NCBI GenBank assembly: GCA_034401795.1
Contig: CM067373.1
Coordinates: 36,367,443 to 36,431,442 of the forward strand
Length of the DNA stretch: 64,000 bases
Source: Chaetoderma sp. LZ-2023a
Taxonomy: Eukaryota; Mollusca; Caudofoveata; Chaetodermatida; Chaetodermatidae
Direction of reading: 5' to 3'
The position numbers and the translations under genes are program-made. Positions 33,006-42,439 of the stretch are shown in pieces (the first letter of the stretch is position 1; each line of letters starts with the position of its first letter). The notes beneath the pieces are model-generated. The model was given only the letters and a program-made list of their open reading frames with translations, had not been told where the DNA came from and ran no database searches.

Positions 33006-35915
33006 CTATCGTTTCAAAACAGCTAAAGCGAGTGGATTGGCTGAGTCTGACACATCCCTCATATAGTAATCCGTAAATGAGGACTCACAGTGCCATTGTG
33101 CAACGGCCATGATGTCCTCTAACGGAACACCATTGTAAAGGGTGGTCGAGGCGGCTATTCCTCTGACATCGTGTGCCCTTACGCCCTGCACCTGGTGCCC
33201 AGTCGCCATCTCGTGAGTAGTCTGAATGCATTCGACCACCCAACGAGAGACAGTATCCATGGATGCGGCGCCATAAGGCTTTTTATGGCAGATCCACAGA
33301 TGTCTATCGTTCGACCGTAACGAGTCAGTCCGTTTCTTGTACTTAGTCAAAGCACGGACCGGGCACCAGACACTGGCATCACGATCAAACCTAGTTAACT
33401 TCGGTATAATGATCGGTTTGCCGGGATATTTCAAAGATTGGTTCTTTGACATAAACTCTGCTCTTGGCAGAAGACGCAGACCTTCTCCAGAAACAATAAA
33501 TCGGTTCCTCTCTGCCGAAAGCGCATGGATCTCACTGCGCCTTCTAGCTGAGGAAGCTGCCAATAGAAAGACCGCCTTTAGAGTCAAATGCTTTAGACTA
33601 GCCGAACGCAACGGTTCGAAAGGGTGCTTGGCCAGTACATTAAGCACTAAAGATAGACTCCAGGCTGGAATGACTACCGGTTGTCTCAGGCGGAGATTGC
33701 TCATTCCCTTCAACATCACATTTAACTGGGCCACCTCTGGACTATCCCTGTTGGCTAGACAAGGGATAACTGATGCCAAAGCTGACTTGTATCCAGCAAC
33801 TGTGACGGGAGCTAGTCCTGAAAAGAACAGCTCACAGAGAAAGTCTGCTATTTGCTGAATAGTGGATTGAAAGGTATCAATACCCTTTTCTTCACACCAG
33901 TCTGCAAATCTGTTAACCTTGTTGTTATATGACTTGAAGGTTAACCTCCTTCTCGCAGCCGCGATGAAATCAGCAGCCTGTCGAGAAAAGCCTTCCGATG
34001 TGGAACGTTGTTTGACAACATCCACGCAGTCAATTTGAACATTTCGGGACGCTCGTGTAGGAAGCGTCCCTTGGCCTGGGAGATTATGTTCGGAATCTCG
34101 GGCAACTGCACAGGATTTTCCACCAGCAGATCTAGAAGATCCGTGAACCACGCCCTGCTCGGCCAATACGGCGCTATTAGCAGGACGAGACACGGTTCCT
34201 CCCTGACCTTCACCAATACCTTCGGTAGAAGAATGGTGGGTGGGTACGCGTAAGCGTGCATCCCTCTCCAGCTTATCGCCAGAGCGTCTGTATCGACGGC
34301 ATTTGGATCTGGAATCAGCGAGACATATGTCATGATTTGAGCATTTTCCTTTGTGGCGAACAAGTCCACGTTGGGTTTGCCCCAATGCTCGAAGATCCGT
34401 CGCAGAACCGGAGGGTTGAGGGACCATTCTGTTGGCAAGATTCTCTGTCTGCGAGACAAAGCATCCGCCAGAATGTTCAATCGGCCAGGAATATGAGCTG
34501 CTTTCAAAACAACCGAGTAATTCCTGCACCATTGAATCAAGTGCCACACCCTGATGCACAGGGTGGGCCACGTGGTCCCGCCTTGGCGATTTATATATGA
34601 TACTACTGTCGAATTGTCCGACCGTATCAATATCACCTTGCCCCTGATCATCGGAAGGAACTCTTCCAACGCCAGTTCCACTGCCATCATTTCCAACAGA
34701 TTGATATGCAGCTGACTCTCCGGGAGAGTCCATGTGCCCGAGACCTGGTGTTCTCCCAGGCAGGCACCCCACCCTTCCAGCGATGCATCCGTGTAGACGG
34801 ACAGCTGGGGGTGGGGTAGCTGCAGCGAAACCCCTAATAGGAGATTCTGACGCTGTTTCCACCAGAGAAGATGCGATATTATCGGCTCCAAAACTGGCAC
34901 CAGTTTTGACAGGGGTTCTGTTCTCTGTTTCCACAGAGACATCAGATACAACTGGATAGGCCTTCGCATTAGAGCAGCGTACGGGATAACCTGCTCCATG
35001 GAGACCATCATGCCCAGCATCTGAAGGAACCGCCTCGCCTGAATGTGGTTTCCCACTCGAAAACTCCTGAGGATGGCTAACAGAGACACCACTCTGGGCT
35101 CTGACAGGGTAAACCCTGCCCTCCTCGAGGTCGAATTGCATCCCCAAATAAACGAAATGTTGAGTGGGCGTCAACTCGGATTTCTCCTCGTTGACTATCC
35201 AGCCTAGATCTGAAAGTAACTTCAGAGTCAGAGCAGTATCCACGTTCAACCTGGCTGCCGAGTCTGCCTTGAGCAGCCAGTCGTCTATGTAGGTGTGTAG
35301 CGCCACGTTCTCTTTTCTGAGAAACGCTGTCACTGCAAGGACCACTCTTGTGAAAACCCTCGGAGCTGTCGACAGGCCGAACGGGAGAACTGTAACCTCC
35401 CATACTTGATTCTGAAACGCAAATCTCAGAAACCTGTGCCAACTCCGATTCATAGGAATGTGGAAATATGCATCTTTCAGATCTATCGATACACACCACA
35501 TTCCTTTCCTCAATCCCGCCATTACCGATCTCGGCGTTTCCATCTGGAACCGAGGCGTATGGATAAACCAATTTAATGGCCTGAGATTGAGTATGGGTCT
35601 CCATCCCCCTGTGCTCTTGGGGACAAGGAACATGTTTGAATAGACGCCTGGAGTGTTTTGGTTTGCTGGTTTTATTGCTCCCTTCAGAAGCAAACCCGAC
35701 ACTTCCTTTTGAACGGCTTCTAACTTGTCTGGCTCCCTTGGTACGGGTGTCCAGACAGGTGCCAAAGACAGATTTTGTGGTGGAAAGTCCCACCACTCCG
35801 GCATGTAACCCTGGGATAACCATCCCAGGACCAGACTGTCTGACGTCACACCTCGCCAGGCCTCGACGAAACGCATGAGCCTTCCACCCACCATAGACGC
35901 CTGGACGTCTAACAA
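33006..35915 (-). CDS. DIRS ORF: reverse transcriptase (N-term) and tyrosine recombinase (C-term)
   Basis: One frame of 969 codons; the first AUG is codon 8, at 35894. RT occupies about residues 1-290: VSIDLKDAYFHIPM, LPFGLSTAPRVFTRVV, catalytic YIDDWLL, then FVYLGMQFDL. The middle of this frame (about 35060-33960) is only the shadow of the RNase H frame. The last ~310 residues are a tyrosine recombinase: RLTFKSYNNKVNRFADWCEE core-binding start, box I Arg in SSARRRSEIHAL, HxxR in AHDVRG, and the nucleophile region FTDYYMRDV. It is likely to act in copying the RNA and inserting the circular DNA. How one protein set is made from alternating frames is unclear. Confidence 0.88.
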   Translation of the reverse strand: MLDVQASMVGGRLMRFVEAWRGVTSDSLVLGWLSQGYMPEWWDFPPQNLSLAPVWTPVPREPDKLEAVQKEVSGLLLKGAIKPANQNTPGVYSNMFLVPKSTGGWRPILNLRPLNWFIHTPRFQMETPRSVMAGLRKGMWCVSIDLKDAYFHIPMNRSWHRFLRFAFQNQVWEVTVLPFGLSTAPRVFTRVVLAVTAFLRKENVALHTYIDDWLLKADSAARLNVDTALTLKLLSDLGWIVNEEKSELTPTQHFVYLGMQFDLEEGRVYPVRAQSGVSVSHPQEFSSGKPHSGEAVPSDAGHDGLHGAGYPVRCSNAKAYPVVSDVSVETENRTPVKTGASFGADNIASSLVETASESPIRGFAAATPPPAVRLHGCIAGRVGCLPGRTPGLGHMDSPGESAAYQSVGNDGSGTGVGRVPSDDQGQGDIDTVGQFDSSIIYKSPRRDHVAHPVHQGVALDSMVQELLGCFESSSYSWPIEHSGGCFVSQTENLANRMVPQPSGSATDLRALGQTQRGLVRHKGKCSNHDICLADSRSKCRRYRRSGDKLERDARLRVPTHHSSTEGIGEGQGGTVSRPANSAVLAEQGVVHGSSRSAGGKSCAVARDSEHNLPGQGTLPTRASRNVQIDCVDVVKQRSTSEGFSRQAADFIAAARRRLTFKSYNNKVNRFADWCEEKGIDTFQSTIQQIADFLCELFFSGLAPVTVAGYKSALASVIPCLANRDSPEVAQLNVMLKGMSNLRLRQPVVIPAWSLSLVLNVLAKHPFEPLRSASLKHLTLKAVFLLAASSARRRSEIHALSAERNRFIVSGEGLRLLPRAEFMSKNQSLKYPGKPIIIPKLTRFDRDASVWCPVRALTKYKKRTDSLRSNDRHLWICHKKPYGAASMDTVSRWVVECIQTTHEMATGHQVQGVRAHDVRGIAASTTLYNGVPLEDIMAVAQWHCESSFTDYYMRDVSDSANPLALAVLKR
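33941..35092 (-). CDS. DIRS ORF: RT connection, RNase H and C-terminal domain
   Basis: 383 codons in a different frame. Continues from RT (LRSFRVGNHIQARRFLQMLG), then RNase H with YTDASLEGWG, LLEMMAVELAL, LIRSDNSTVVSYI and ILADALSR (Asp-Glu-Asp-Asp residues all present). A C-terminal DIRS domain follows (VDLFATKEN, LIAPYWPSRAWFTDLL). It joins RT by a frame change near 35060-35092, either programmed shifting or a mutation. It ends at the start of the recombinase domain of the other frame. Confidence 0.85.
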   Translation of the reverse strand: MVSLLAILRSFRVGNHIQARRFLQMLGMMVSMEQVIPYAALMRRPIQLYLMSLWKQRTEPLSKLVPVLEPIISHLLWWKQRQNLLLGVSLQLPHPQLSVYTDASLEGWGACLGEHQVSGTWTLPESQLHINLLEMMAVELALEEFLPMIRGKVILIRSDNSTVVSYINRQGGTTWPTLCIRVWHLIQWCRNYSVVLKAAHIPGRLNILADALSRRQRILPTEWSLNPPVLRRIFEHWGKPNVDLFATKENAQIMTYVSLIPDPNAVDTDALAISWRGMHAYAYPPTILLPKVLVKVREEPCLVLLIAPYWPSRAWFTDLLDLLVENPVQLPEIPNIISQAKGRFLHERPEMFKLTAWMLSNNVPHRKAFLDRLLISSRLREGG

Positions 35916-36064
35916 GGTTGTCCGGCTCGCAGTCCGCCCCCTCCCCCTTTCTTAACGAGAGAGAGTGAGAACCATTTCGTTCTAGGCACGACGGGTATAA
36001 CTGGCACCGCTGTTCCTGTCGCACAGGCGCGGTCCAGGCGGATATGAAGGGAGCTTTCGTACCC

Positions 36065-37531
36065 TCAGGTATGCTTCGGCCCCTTCTGTCCGCCCTTTGA
36101 GGCCTTACCCTTACCCTTGCCCTTCCCGCCCCTAGGGCGGTCAGGAGCAACATTGGGGAGGGTAGGCGCCTCTACCACCTTCCTGGGCTTCTTCGCCGGC
36201 GGCGCCTCTGAAAACCCAGCTGAAGCAGAAGTCGCAACAGGCCTGGCTTTCGCCTTGCCCGTATGCTTCTTCTGCTTCTTTGAAGGCTGTCCCGTTAGCG
36301 GTTTCCCCACAGCCCCTAGTGCGTGCGCTTGCCGCACTAGCTCTAGCTGTAGGTTTACCGCCAACCGATTCTGCGCGATACTGGCGGTGTCCTCTAAGAT
36401 GGCCCGCGCTTGGCCACCGAAGATGCTAGGCCCTGTCAGGGGCGTCCCAAGAAGACGCTCCCTGACTGCCGTAGCCGGACGCATATGGTCAATGACCATT
36501 TGCCTCCTGGACTTCGTCACTCGCGCTTGCACACTTGCCAATGCGTCCATTGACAGCACCAAGCCGTCATTAACACATGAAAGCGCCACAGGTGGCACAG
36601 GGTGGCCTGCCCCCGCTTCAGCCCACACCGACTGAAGGAGACGATAAGAGTGGTTGACAGCACTCATAGCTGCCCTCACACTCTCATCACATAGGGACAG
36701 GACTTCTTCCTGGTGTACTTGGGATTTATCCACTAGTGCCGGACCGGGGCCACCCGATCCGGCACTCTGGACTCCCAATACCCATCGGTCATCCTCTGTG
36801 ACCGACGGGACTACACCATACCTGTCGTATTCCCCCCGCGGAATACGACATCTTGCCCGCACCTCCCTGGAGGCCGCAGGGAGCTGACCCTTGGTCATTA
36901 GTTGTTTGCTATAAATAGCATCCAACAAATCTATGAACCGTGGATCCAGTCCCGCTGACTGGATCCGGGCCGCGGGCAAAATCCCCGTCCTAATCGATGC
37001 AACCAACGGACGGGGCGCATCTTCATCGGCCGTGGCTGAAACCACAGACGGGTCAACCCTGGCTAGCCATGCCAGAGCATCCGACCAATCTACCTCCGAC
37101 GAAGACACCCCCGCAAACACGTCACCCGTTGACGTGCTCATGGGTCTGCCAGCCACGGCCTCCCGGCAAGGAGCCACGGCTGACACGCCAGGCACTCCGC
37201 TACCACACGGTTCCGCCGCCACCCCATGGAACACTCCGGTCCATGGGGTAGGTCTGCACGGAAAACCGTACGGACCCGTAACAGTCGCGGAACCGTAGCC
37301 GGACACGGGCGCCAATGGCACCCCACGTCTGGCTGCCGGACCAGGCGAGATAGGTGAGTACCACGCCTGGCCCGGCACACCCGTTCCCGTGACGGCTGGT
37401 GACAAACCAAGCCGCCCGGAACCGGTGCACGGTAACGGATTGGCCTCAGCCGCAGGCGGAGCCGCTGACCTGGCTTGCGCCAAACCAGACAAATGGAGGC
37501 CGGTTCCGTCCAGGACGGAATCAACCTCCAT
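36065..37531 (-). CDS. DIRS ORF1, gag-like protein
   Basis: From the first AUG (37531) about 488 codons; the open frame extends upstream without AUG to a stop near 37637 through an acidic Ser/Glu run. Pro/Gly-rich N-terminal half, then a structured-looking middle (SAGLDPRFIDLLDAIYSKQL, SYRLLQSVWAEAG). The C-terminus is strongly basic and Lys/Gly-rich (KKQKKHTGKAKARP, GKGKGKGKASKGG), suited to RNA binding. Position upstream of RT and composition indicate the structural protein of DIRS; no zinc knuckle is visible. The GC content is well above that of the surrounding intron. Confidence 0.75.
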   Translation of the reverse strand: MEVDSVLDGTGLHLSGLAQARSAAPPAAEANPLPCTGSGRLGLSPAVTGTGVPGQAWYSPISPGPAARRGVPLAPVSGYGSATVTGPYGFPCRPTPWTGVFHGVAAEPCGSGVPGVSAVAPCREAVAGRPMSTSTGDVFAGVSSSEVDWSDALAWLARVDPSVVSATADEDAPRPLVASIRTGILPAARIQSAGLDPRFIDLLDAIYSKQLMTKGQLPAASREVRARCRIPRGEYDRYGVVPSVTEDDRWVLGVQSAGSGGPGPALVDKSQVHQEEVLSLCDESVRAAMSAVNHSYRLLQSVWAEAGAGHPVPPVALSCVNDGLVLSMDALASVQARVTKSRRQMVIDHMRPATAVRERLLGTPLTGPSIFGGQARAILEDTASIAQNRLAVNLQLELVRQAHALGAVGKPLTGQPSKKQKKHTGKAKARPVATSASAGFSEAPPAKKPRKVVEAPTLPNVAPDRPRGGKGKGKGKASKGGQKGPKHT

Positions 37532-37639
37532 ATTCTCCACCTGCGGCTTCACGGGCCGCAGCAACCTCTCCTCCTCGGCCTCCTCGTCTTCAGACTCCGA
37601 AGAGCCGTCACTAGACGAGTTAACCGTGGAGCCGTCCTA

Positions 37640-39120
37640 GCGGACGGCTCCCACACCTGACGGACCGGCCACCGCTACTGGACCACCCGGAGGTGGCCGC
37701 AGAGAGACAAAACCCGTCTGGCCGAAGTCAGACGGGACTGCCAGGGGGCCGTACGAGACGGCCCCCTCGCTAACCAGTCCAGAATCCTGTCTCCGTACCA
37801 GGCATGGGGAGAAACTGCCCCCCAACCTTTGGTAGCAGGGACGACACCAGCGTGGGCAGAACGCTATGCAGAAAACCCTGCATAGCCGGACCAAACCACG
37901 CCGGCGGTGCCATCTCCGCCACCTCCAGCTAGGGATGTGGAGCACCCCCACCGGCCGAACCGGGCGCTCCACGATTTCGTCTCGGACCGCCTGACCCCGT
38001 GTCAGACCCAGCCAAGTCCTTCTGGGCAAGGAACGTAACCATCATTTCGACGGACCACACTGCACAAACATTACACCTATGATCTATATTACACAGGGAA
38101 AACCTAAAACAAGCATGGTCCTTGAACATTACACGGACAAACTTATGACATTCGTCACATGATGGCGGGGCTGGCTTGGCCTATAAAATAAGCACAAACC
38201 TACAATAAACAAGCGGAACGAGACCCGGATGGAAGGCAGACAATTAATTTTCAAATAATTTTGACTCATAAATTAACCGTAACCTCCCCGCAACCCAACC
38301 CGCCACGTTACAACAACGATCGCATTGATTATGACGACAAGAACGCGGTGGGCATTAAACACACCCATATTAGATCCTCCAGGATGTGTAACGGCTCCAG
38401 GAATCATATCGCATAGCATTCGGGGTATATTTACTAATTAATATAAATTATACTCCTAACGAAAGCAGCACGATATGTGAAGAAAACAACAAAATGTATA
38501 ACAAACTGCTGTATCACACGGTAAAACCGCAGACCACGCATCTACTCAAGAATTTTGAAACCACCGATCATTGCAAACCGATCGTGATCGCACGTAAACT
38601 TGATCATTCTAAAGTTTCCGGTACCATTTTTAGTACGCAGCACTCAGAACAAGATGCGCGAATTAATGAAAAATTTTTCTTCACATAAACATCCGAGCGA
38701 CCGGGTGTGACGTCACCCGCTCGGATTCTACGGAGAACGACGTCAGCCGATATTTGTGTTAGAAATACCGTAGCAAACACCTATTTTCATATCTGCCGAT
38801 CGCCTGTTGGGGTTTAAAGAAGGCGATCGTCTGGCATATATCGTTGTTAGCACACGTCCCAGATTCTATGGGGTCAGAAATTGGAACATGCGACACAATG
38901 AAATTTAGAGACCTAAGTCTTTTAACTATGGATAATAAAGAACGATACAACCTGGTTATCTTCAGCGGTATGCTCCATAGTCCTTAGTTAATCCTTTCAC
39001 GAACACACAAACTATCACAAATTAAAGACTTAGATCTTTTGTTTCACAAAAAAACCACTAAAATCCTTAATGCAAAAAGCATGTATTGCTCTTGTTGCTA
39101 TGCAAACAAGAATGAGCTCT
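37640..39120 (-). other. DIRS 5' untranslated region
   Basis: GC-rich near ORF1 (37640-38030), then AT-rich to the right terminal repeat. Open frames here (for example 38029-37637) are Arg/Trp-rich without recognisable domains and look like by-products of composition. Transcription of the element probably starts in or near the terminal repeat at 39121-39253. Confidence 0.5.
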
Positions 39121-39253
39121 ATGGTAAACGGGTACTCGGCAGTTGGGAGCCGAGTACTCGGTTCCCAGGAGTCGGTAAAGCTTTCTAAGTCTATAATCCT
39201 AGAGCCGCTGTCAAGGCCAGCTGTATATCAGAAGTAACAGAATGGTGAGTATT
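39121..39253 (-). repeat. DIRS right terminal inverted repeat
   Basis: ATGGTAAACGGGTACTCGGC to ..AACAGAATGGTGAGTATT, the reverse complement of 32181-32313 with three differences. In the element's own sense this is the 5' terminal repeat. Confidence 0.93.
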
Positions 39254-39267
39254 GATCGAAGGAGAAT

Positions 39268-39967
39268 GTCATTATGGACCCTGACCAGGGCGGTCTCTGT
39301 TCCATGGTGCTCTCTATAGGCTGACTGAAATTTTTCAGCCAGTTGGTACTGCTGCATATGCTTAGATATACGATCTGCCACAACCTTTTCTACAAGCTTA
39401 GACAAGAATGAAAGGTTGGAAACTGGTCGGTAATTATTAAGGGTATCCAAGTCCCATGATGACTTTTTGAGCAACGGGGTCACTAAGGCATTTTTCATGA
39501 GAGATGGAAAAACTCCATCAGCTAAGGACACATTCACGATTTTTGTGATTATCGGTGCAAGGATTTGAAGATGGTGCTTAACTATTGTAGTTGGTATCGG
39601 ATCGAGCGAACAAGTCTTGCTTGGCGAGGACATAATGATTTTAGAGATTTCCTCCTCGGTTGTTGGACGGAAAATTTCTAGATCCGGTGGATGGTATAGT
39701 TCTTCGTCGTGCACTGCAACAGGGGGTACGCTGTCAAGGTTTTTGCGAATGGTGGCAATCTTCTCAGAGAAGAATGTGTTGAACGTGTTCGCTAAGGTAG
39801 CACTGTCACTATGTTTCGGCAGTTTGGGTTTTGCATTCCTATGAAGAAGCTCATCTATCACCTTAAATAGTTCTTTCTGATCTGCTGTAGCTGATATCAG
39901 ATTTGAATAATAGTCTGACTTTGCTTTATGGAACAGATTTACGACATGTTCTCTGAGACTGAAAAGC
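39268..39967 (-). pseudogene. CR1/L2-type LINE, 5' part (RT N-terminal half)
   Basis: Open frame from about 39967: LREHVVNLFHKAKSDYYSNL, then ATLANTFNTFFSEKIATIR, CSLDPIPTTIVKHH, LKKSSWDLDTLNNYRPVSNL (RT fingers) and FQSAYREHHGTETALVRVHN. It stops at the DIRS junction and continues at 32138. The left edge near 39967 is the 5' truncation point, since the endonuclease and ORF1 are absent. Confidence 0.88.
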
Positions 39968-40119
39968 CAACCTATCAGTCATCGAACGTAACACTGGAAA
40001 GTCGGCTGAGCACGCAAGTGGAAGTAGACTATAAACCCGACCTATACTTATATACCTATAGAATGCACTCATTCTATTTACGTAGCCAAAGGCTAACTAC
40101 ATAAGGCCTATTAATACAC

Positions 40120-40512
40120 CTATCAGTGAACATGACTGTTGGGGCATTTTGACCTCAAATCAGGGTGTTATTACGCTCATTAAAAGGAAGCACATATATG
40201 TCCAAGTTTCAACCCAGTATGCTTAACCAAACATGACATATAAACCACTAAGTTGAGGTAAACATAAAATGATAACGTTGAAATTTCTTTTTACTAAGTT
40301 CACTAGTCACAATGACAGTAACATTTGACCTTTTGACCCCAAGGTCTTTTTTCATACCATCTTATTATAAGCATGTCAAAGTTTGGGTCGAAAATACTTG
40401 ACAAAATATGAGATATGAACTGATAGGTTGAAGTAAATGCAAATTGGACGGCGATGGTGATGGAGGAGGGTATCACAATAGCTCATCTTACTTCGTAAAG
40501 TCGAGCTAAAAA
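40120..40512 (+). repeat. Dispersed repeat ending in an AGCTCA..GAGCTAA motif
   Basis: Contains ACATTTGACCTTTTGACCCC and near-duplicate lines (AAGTTTSRRYCSAR..ACATGACATATAAACC / ACAAAATATGAGATATGAAC). Ends ATAGCTCATCTTACTTCGTA AAGTCGAGCTAA, a small hairpin like that closing the 'CAAGAGGCCC' family. Confidence 0.45.
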
Positions 40513-40602
40513 GAGTCTAGTCTTGGGCGGAAGATAGATATTGACTAAGCAGAACTGTTGTTTTTCTTGGCCAATCTGTAACAATCAAAGGGTTAATATT
40601 AA

Positions 40603-40782
40603 CCCTTTAATGGTCATACCGGCCAAAACCGGCCTCTACTATGGTATTATGGAATGTCTATATTACCTAACTGAGCCAGTCATTCAAGTGATAAATTTTC
40701 AAAAATTGTATTTTCTTGGCCTGTAAATGAACATTCAATAAGAAAATAAAACCTTTCTTGACCAAATTTGATCAGTAACGGG
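40603..40782 (-). mobile_element. H2 hairpin element
   Basis: TTAA (40599-40602) precedes CCCTTTAATGGTCATACCGG. The hairpin (ATGTCTATATTACCTAACTG AGCCAGTCATTCAAGTG) has lost much of one arm. The right end is about GTAACGGG. It lies 30 bp downstream of exon 5. Confidence 0.6.
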
Positions 40783-40811
40783 TGAAATTGGGACTCATGC
40801 AAGACACATAC

Positions 40812-40902
40812 CCGAAATCTTTAACAACTTTCTTGTCTGTGCACATTGCAAACTTATAGTTATTCCGATAAGCGTACGCCATCTCCATGACAACACGATG
40901 AG
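40812..40902 (-). CDS. TXNDC16: TXNDC16-like exon 5
   Basis: 91 bp. Acceptor TTTCTCATTTCAG, donor GG|GTATGTGTC. Two bases complete Ala, then 29 codons follow (HRVVMEMAYAYRNNYKFAMC TDKKVVKDF) and two bases of Gly. This is the helix plus strand (KFAMCTD) of the b-type thioredoxin domain begun in the previous exon, parallel to vertebrate EHRAVMEAAF..YQFVLTT. The intron that follows is 23.4 kb and contains most of the transposons in the window. Confidence 0.87.
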
Positions 40903-41297
40903 CTGAAATGAGAAAGCATTCAAAGCAAATGTTTGATTTTTCTTCACATACATATTTGACACTTTAACCCTTTGTTGGTTAAGCCAGCAAAAGCCAGTCT
41001 CTGATTTTAAAATTAAAGGATAACTAACCTCATCTCATGACATCTATAAAGATTATCTAATATGCCACTCATAAATTATGCATGGTATTTTAAGCTTTTT
41101 ATCATCCTATCAAAATAAGATATTCAGGCTTTAGTAGCTAAATGTTGGTACATTTCTACAGCTTATGATGGCTGTCATGATTTACGTTTCATCCAATCAG
41201 TGAAAGCCTAGCTTGTCTGCCTCGGTATATGCGTGCAGTCATAGAGGTGCCATCTATAGCTTGACACTGTGGTATAAAGGCAACCATACAGGTAAGC

Positions 41298-41388
41298 TGT
41301 TGAATATTTTGAAAGTAATTTGACTGGAAGTTGTTGCTGCCTTAGGCAGCAACAACTTCCAGTCAAATTACTTTCAAAATATTCAACA
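41298..41388. repeat. Perfect 91-bp palindrome (H1 core)
   Basis: Two 45-bp arms around a single T at 41343, with every pair checked. The left arm begins TGTTGAATATTTTGAAAGTA ATTTGACTGGAAG and closes with GTTGTTGCTGCCT. The surrounding 41160-41480 keeps faint H1 outer blocks. It lies in the 1.27 kb intron between exons 4 and 5. Confidence 0.92.
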
Positions 41389-41689
41389 AGATGATTATTA
41401 CAGAATAAAAAATGTAATGCATTGGCACTTACATGACATCAAACACTATCGCTAGAGAAGACAAAATGGTGGCGACCACTGTTCAACATTTACTCGATAT
41501 TACAAAGCAGATAATTGTGATACAGATAAGGGCATGTGGCAGGATATGAATGATATGGAATCTATAAAACATACTCTATATCGGTGCAATACAACATTTG
41601 AGATGAGATTAGCATCTGTTTAAAGGGACTGCCTGCTTTTCATGACCATGTTTTGGTGTTCCTTGACCCATTAAACAAATTTAAGCCGG

Positions 41690-42060
41690 CTAGAAGCAGC
41701 CTGTGTAGTGGTCTAGAGAAGTGTTTATTTACAGGCCAAGAGAAGACTTTTTTGTAAATTTACCACTGGAATGATTGGATTTCAGTGGTAAATTCGCAAA
41801 AACGATTTTCTCTTGGCATGTAAATGAACATTCAATAAGCAAATATTTTGATTTTCTTGAGAAATTTTGAAAATTAAGGGTTTAATAGTCAAGCTAACCA
41901 GAAGTGGCTTCTGCAGTACTTTTCCTCAGAAATGTGGATTTGCAGCCCATGAGAATGGCTAGGAAAACATACAACTCAGTTTTTTAAACAAGTCAATCAT
42001 CTGAATGGTAAATTTGATCAAATAGTCTAAACTGTAACTAGAAAATTATTCCTAATTTCC
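41690..42060 (-). mobile_element. H2 hairpin element plus a second partial copy
   Basis: 41705-41850: TTTACAGGCCAAGAGAAGAC..CCACTGGAATGATTGGAT facing TCAGTGGTAAATTCGCAAAA..CTTGGCATGTAAATGAACA. 41878-42010 repeats the opening (AGTCAAGCTAACCAGAAGTG GCTTCTGCAGTACTT) in decayed form. Ends about 110 bp from exon 4. Confidence 0.55.
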
Positions 42061-42172
42061 ACCCACACATGCCCCTCATCGTATATCATATATGTCTGTG
42101 AAAGTCTCGTGCAACAGTCTTACTGCAGTGCATCGATAAAATGTACAGTTAAAAAAAGTAAAGCCGACTTAC

Positions 42173-42294
42173 CATATGTGCCAATAGCTTCATGATATGA
42201 AACTATAATGTCTTTTTTCCCAACAAATCTCTCTATCAACTGGCGTAACTCTATTTGATTCTGAAGAATTGGTACCTCGTGTAACAACACAATT
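42173..42294 (-). CDS. TXNDC16: TXNDC16-like exon 4
   Basis: 122 bp. Acceptor ATATCTTACCAG, donor G|GTAAGTCGG. One base completes Gln, then 40 codons follow (IVLLHEVPILQNQIELRQLI .. ERFVGKKDIIVSYHEAIGTY), ending with one base of Ala. The start-of-domain helix followed by the hydrophobic strand DIIVSY matches a thioredoxin b-type domain, equivalent to vertebrate ..NIIFSYVRAIG. It is separated from the next exon by a 1270-bp intron. Confidence 0.88.
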
Positions 42295-42439
42295 CTGGTA
42301 AGATATGGAAAACAAATTACAACACCAAGTGTTACTAGTATATAATACAAGCTGTACAAGCAACTACCTGTTATTTGGATACAAAATAGGCCAGTTCTGT
42401 AGACTCACCATCAATACAGGAATCTGGTCTCGGTCAATC

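Larger units (their letters stand above)
32144..39267 (-). mobile_element. DIRS-type tyrosine-recombinase retrotransposon, 7.1 kb
   Basis: Inserted in the LINE at AGAAT (32139-32143 and 39263-39267, one copy at each junction). Removing one copy plus the interior rejoins LINE codons for HNDIL-RALDNHN in frame. Has 133-bp terminal inverted repeats with three mismatches, a gag-like ORF, RT, RNase H and a tyrosine recombinase, and an internal complementary region near the 3' end. Absence of LTRs and of a staggered target duplication fits DIRS. Confidence 0.95.

Noticed and set aside
35077-36153. 358-codon minus ORF overlapping the DIRS RT
   Set aside because: Arg/Ser-rich with no motif. The overlapping frame has clear RT motifs, so this is its shadow.
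37637-38029. 130-codon ORF upstream of DIRS gag
   Set aside because: GC-rich leader sequence; Arg/Trp/Pro composition without domain or homology.
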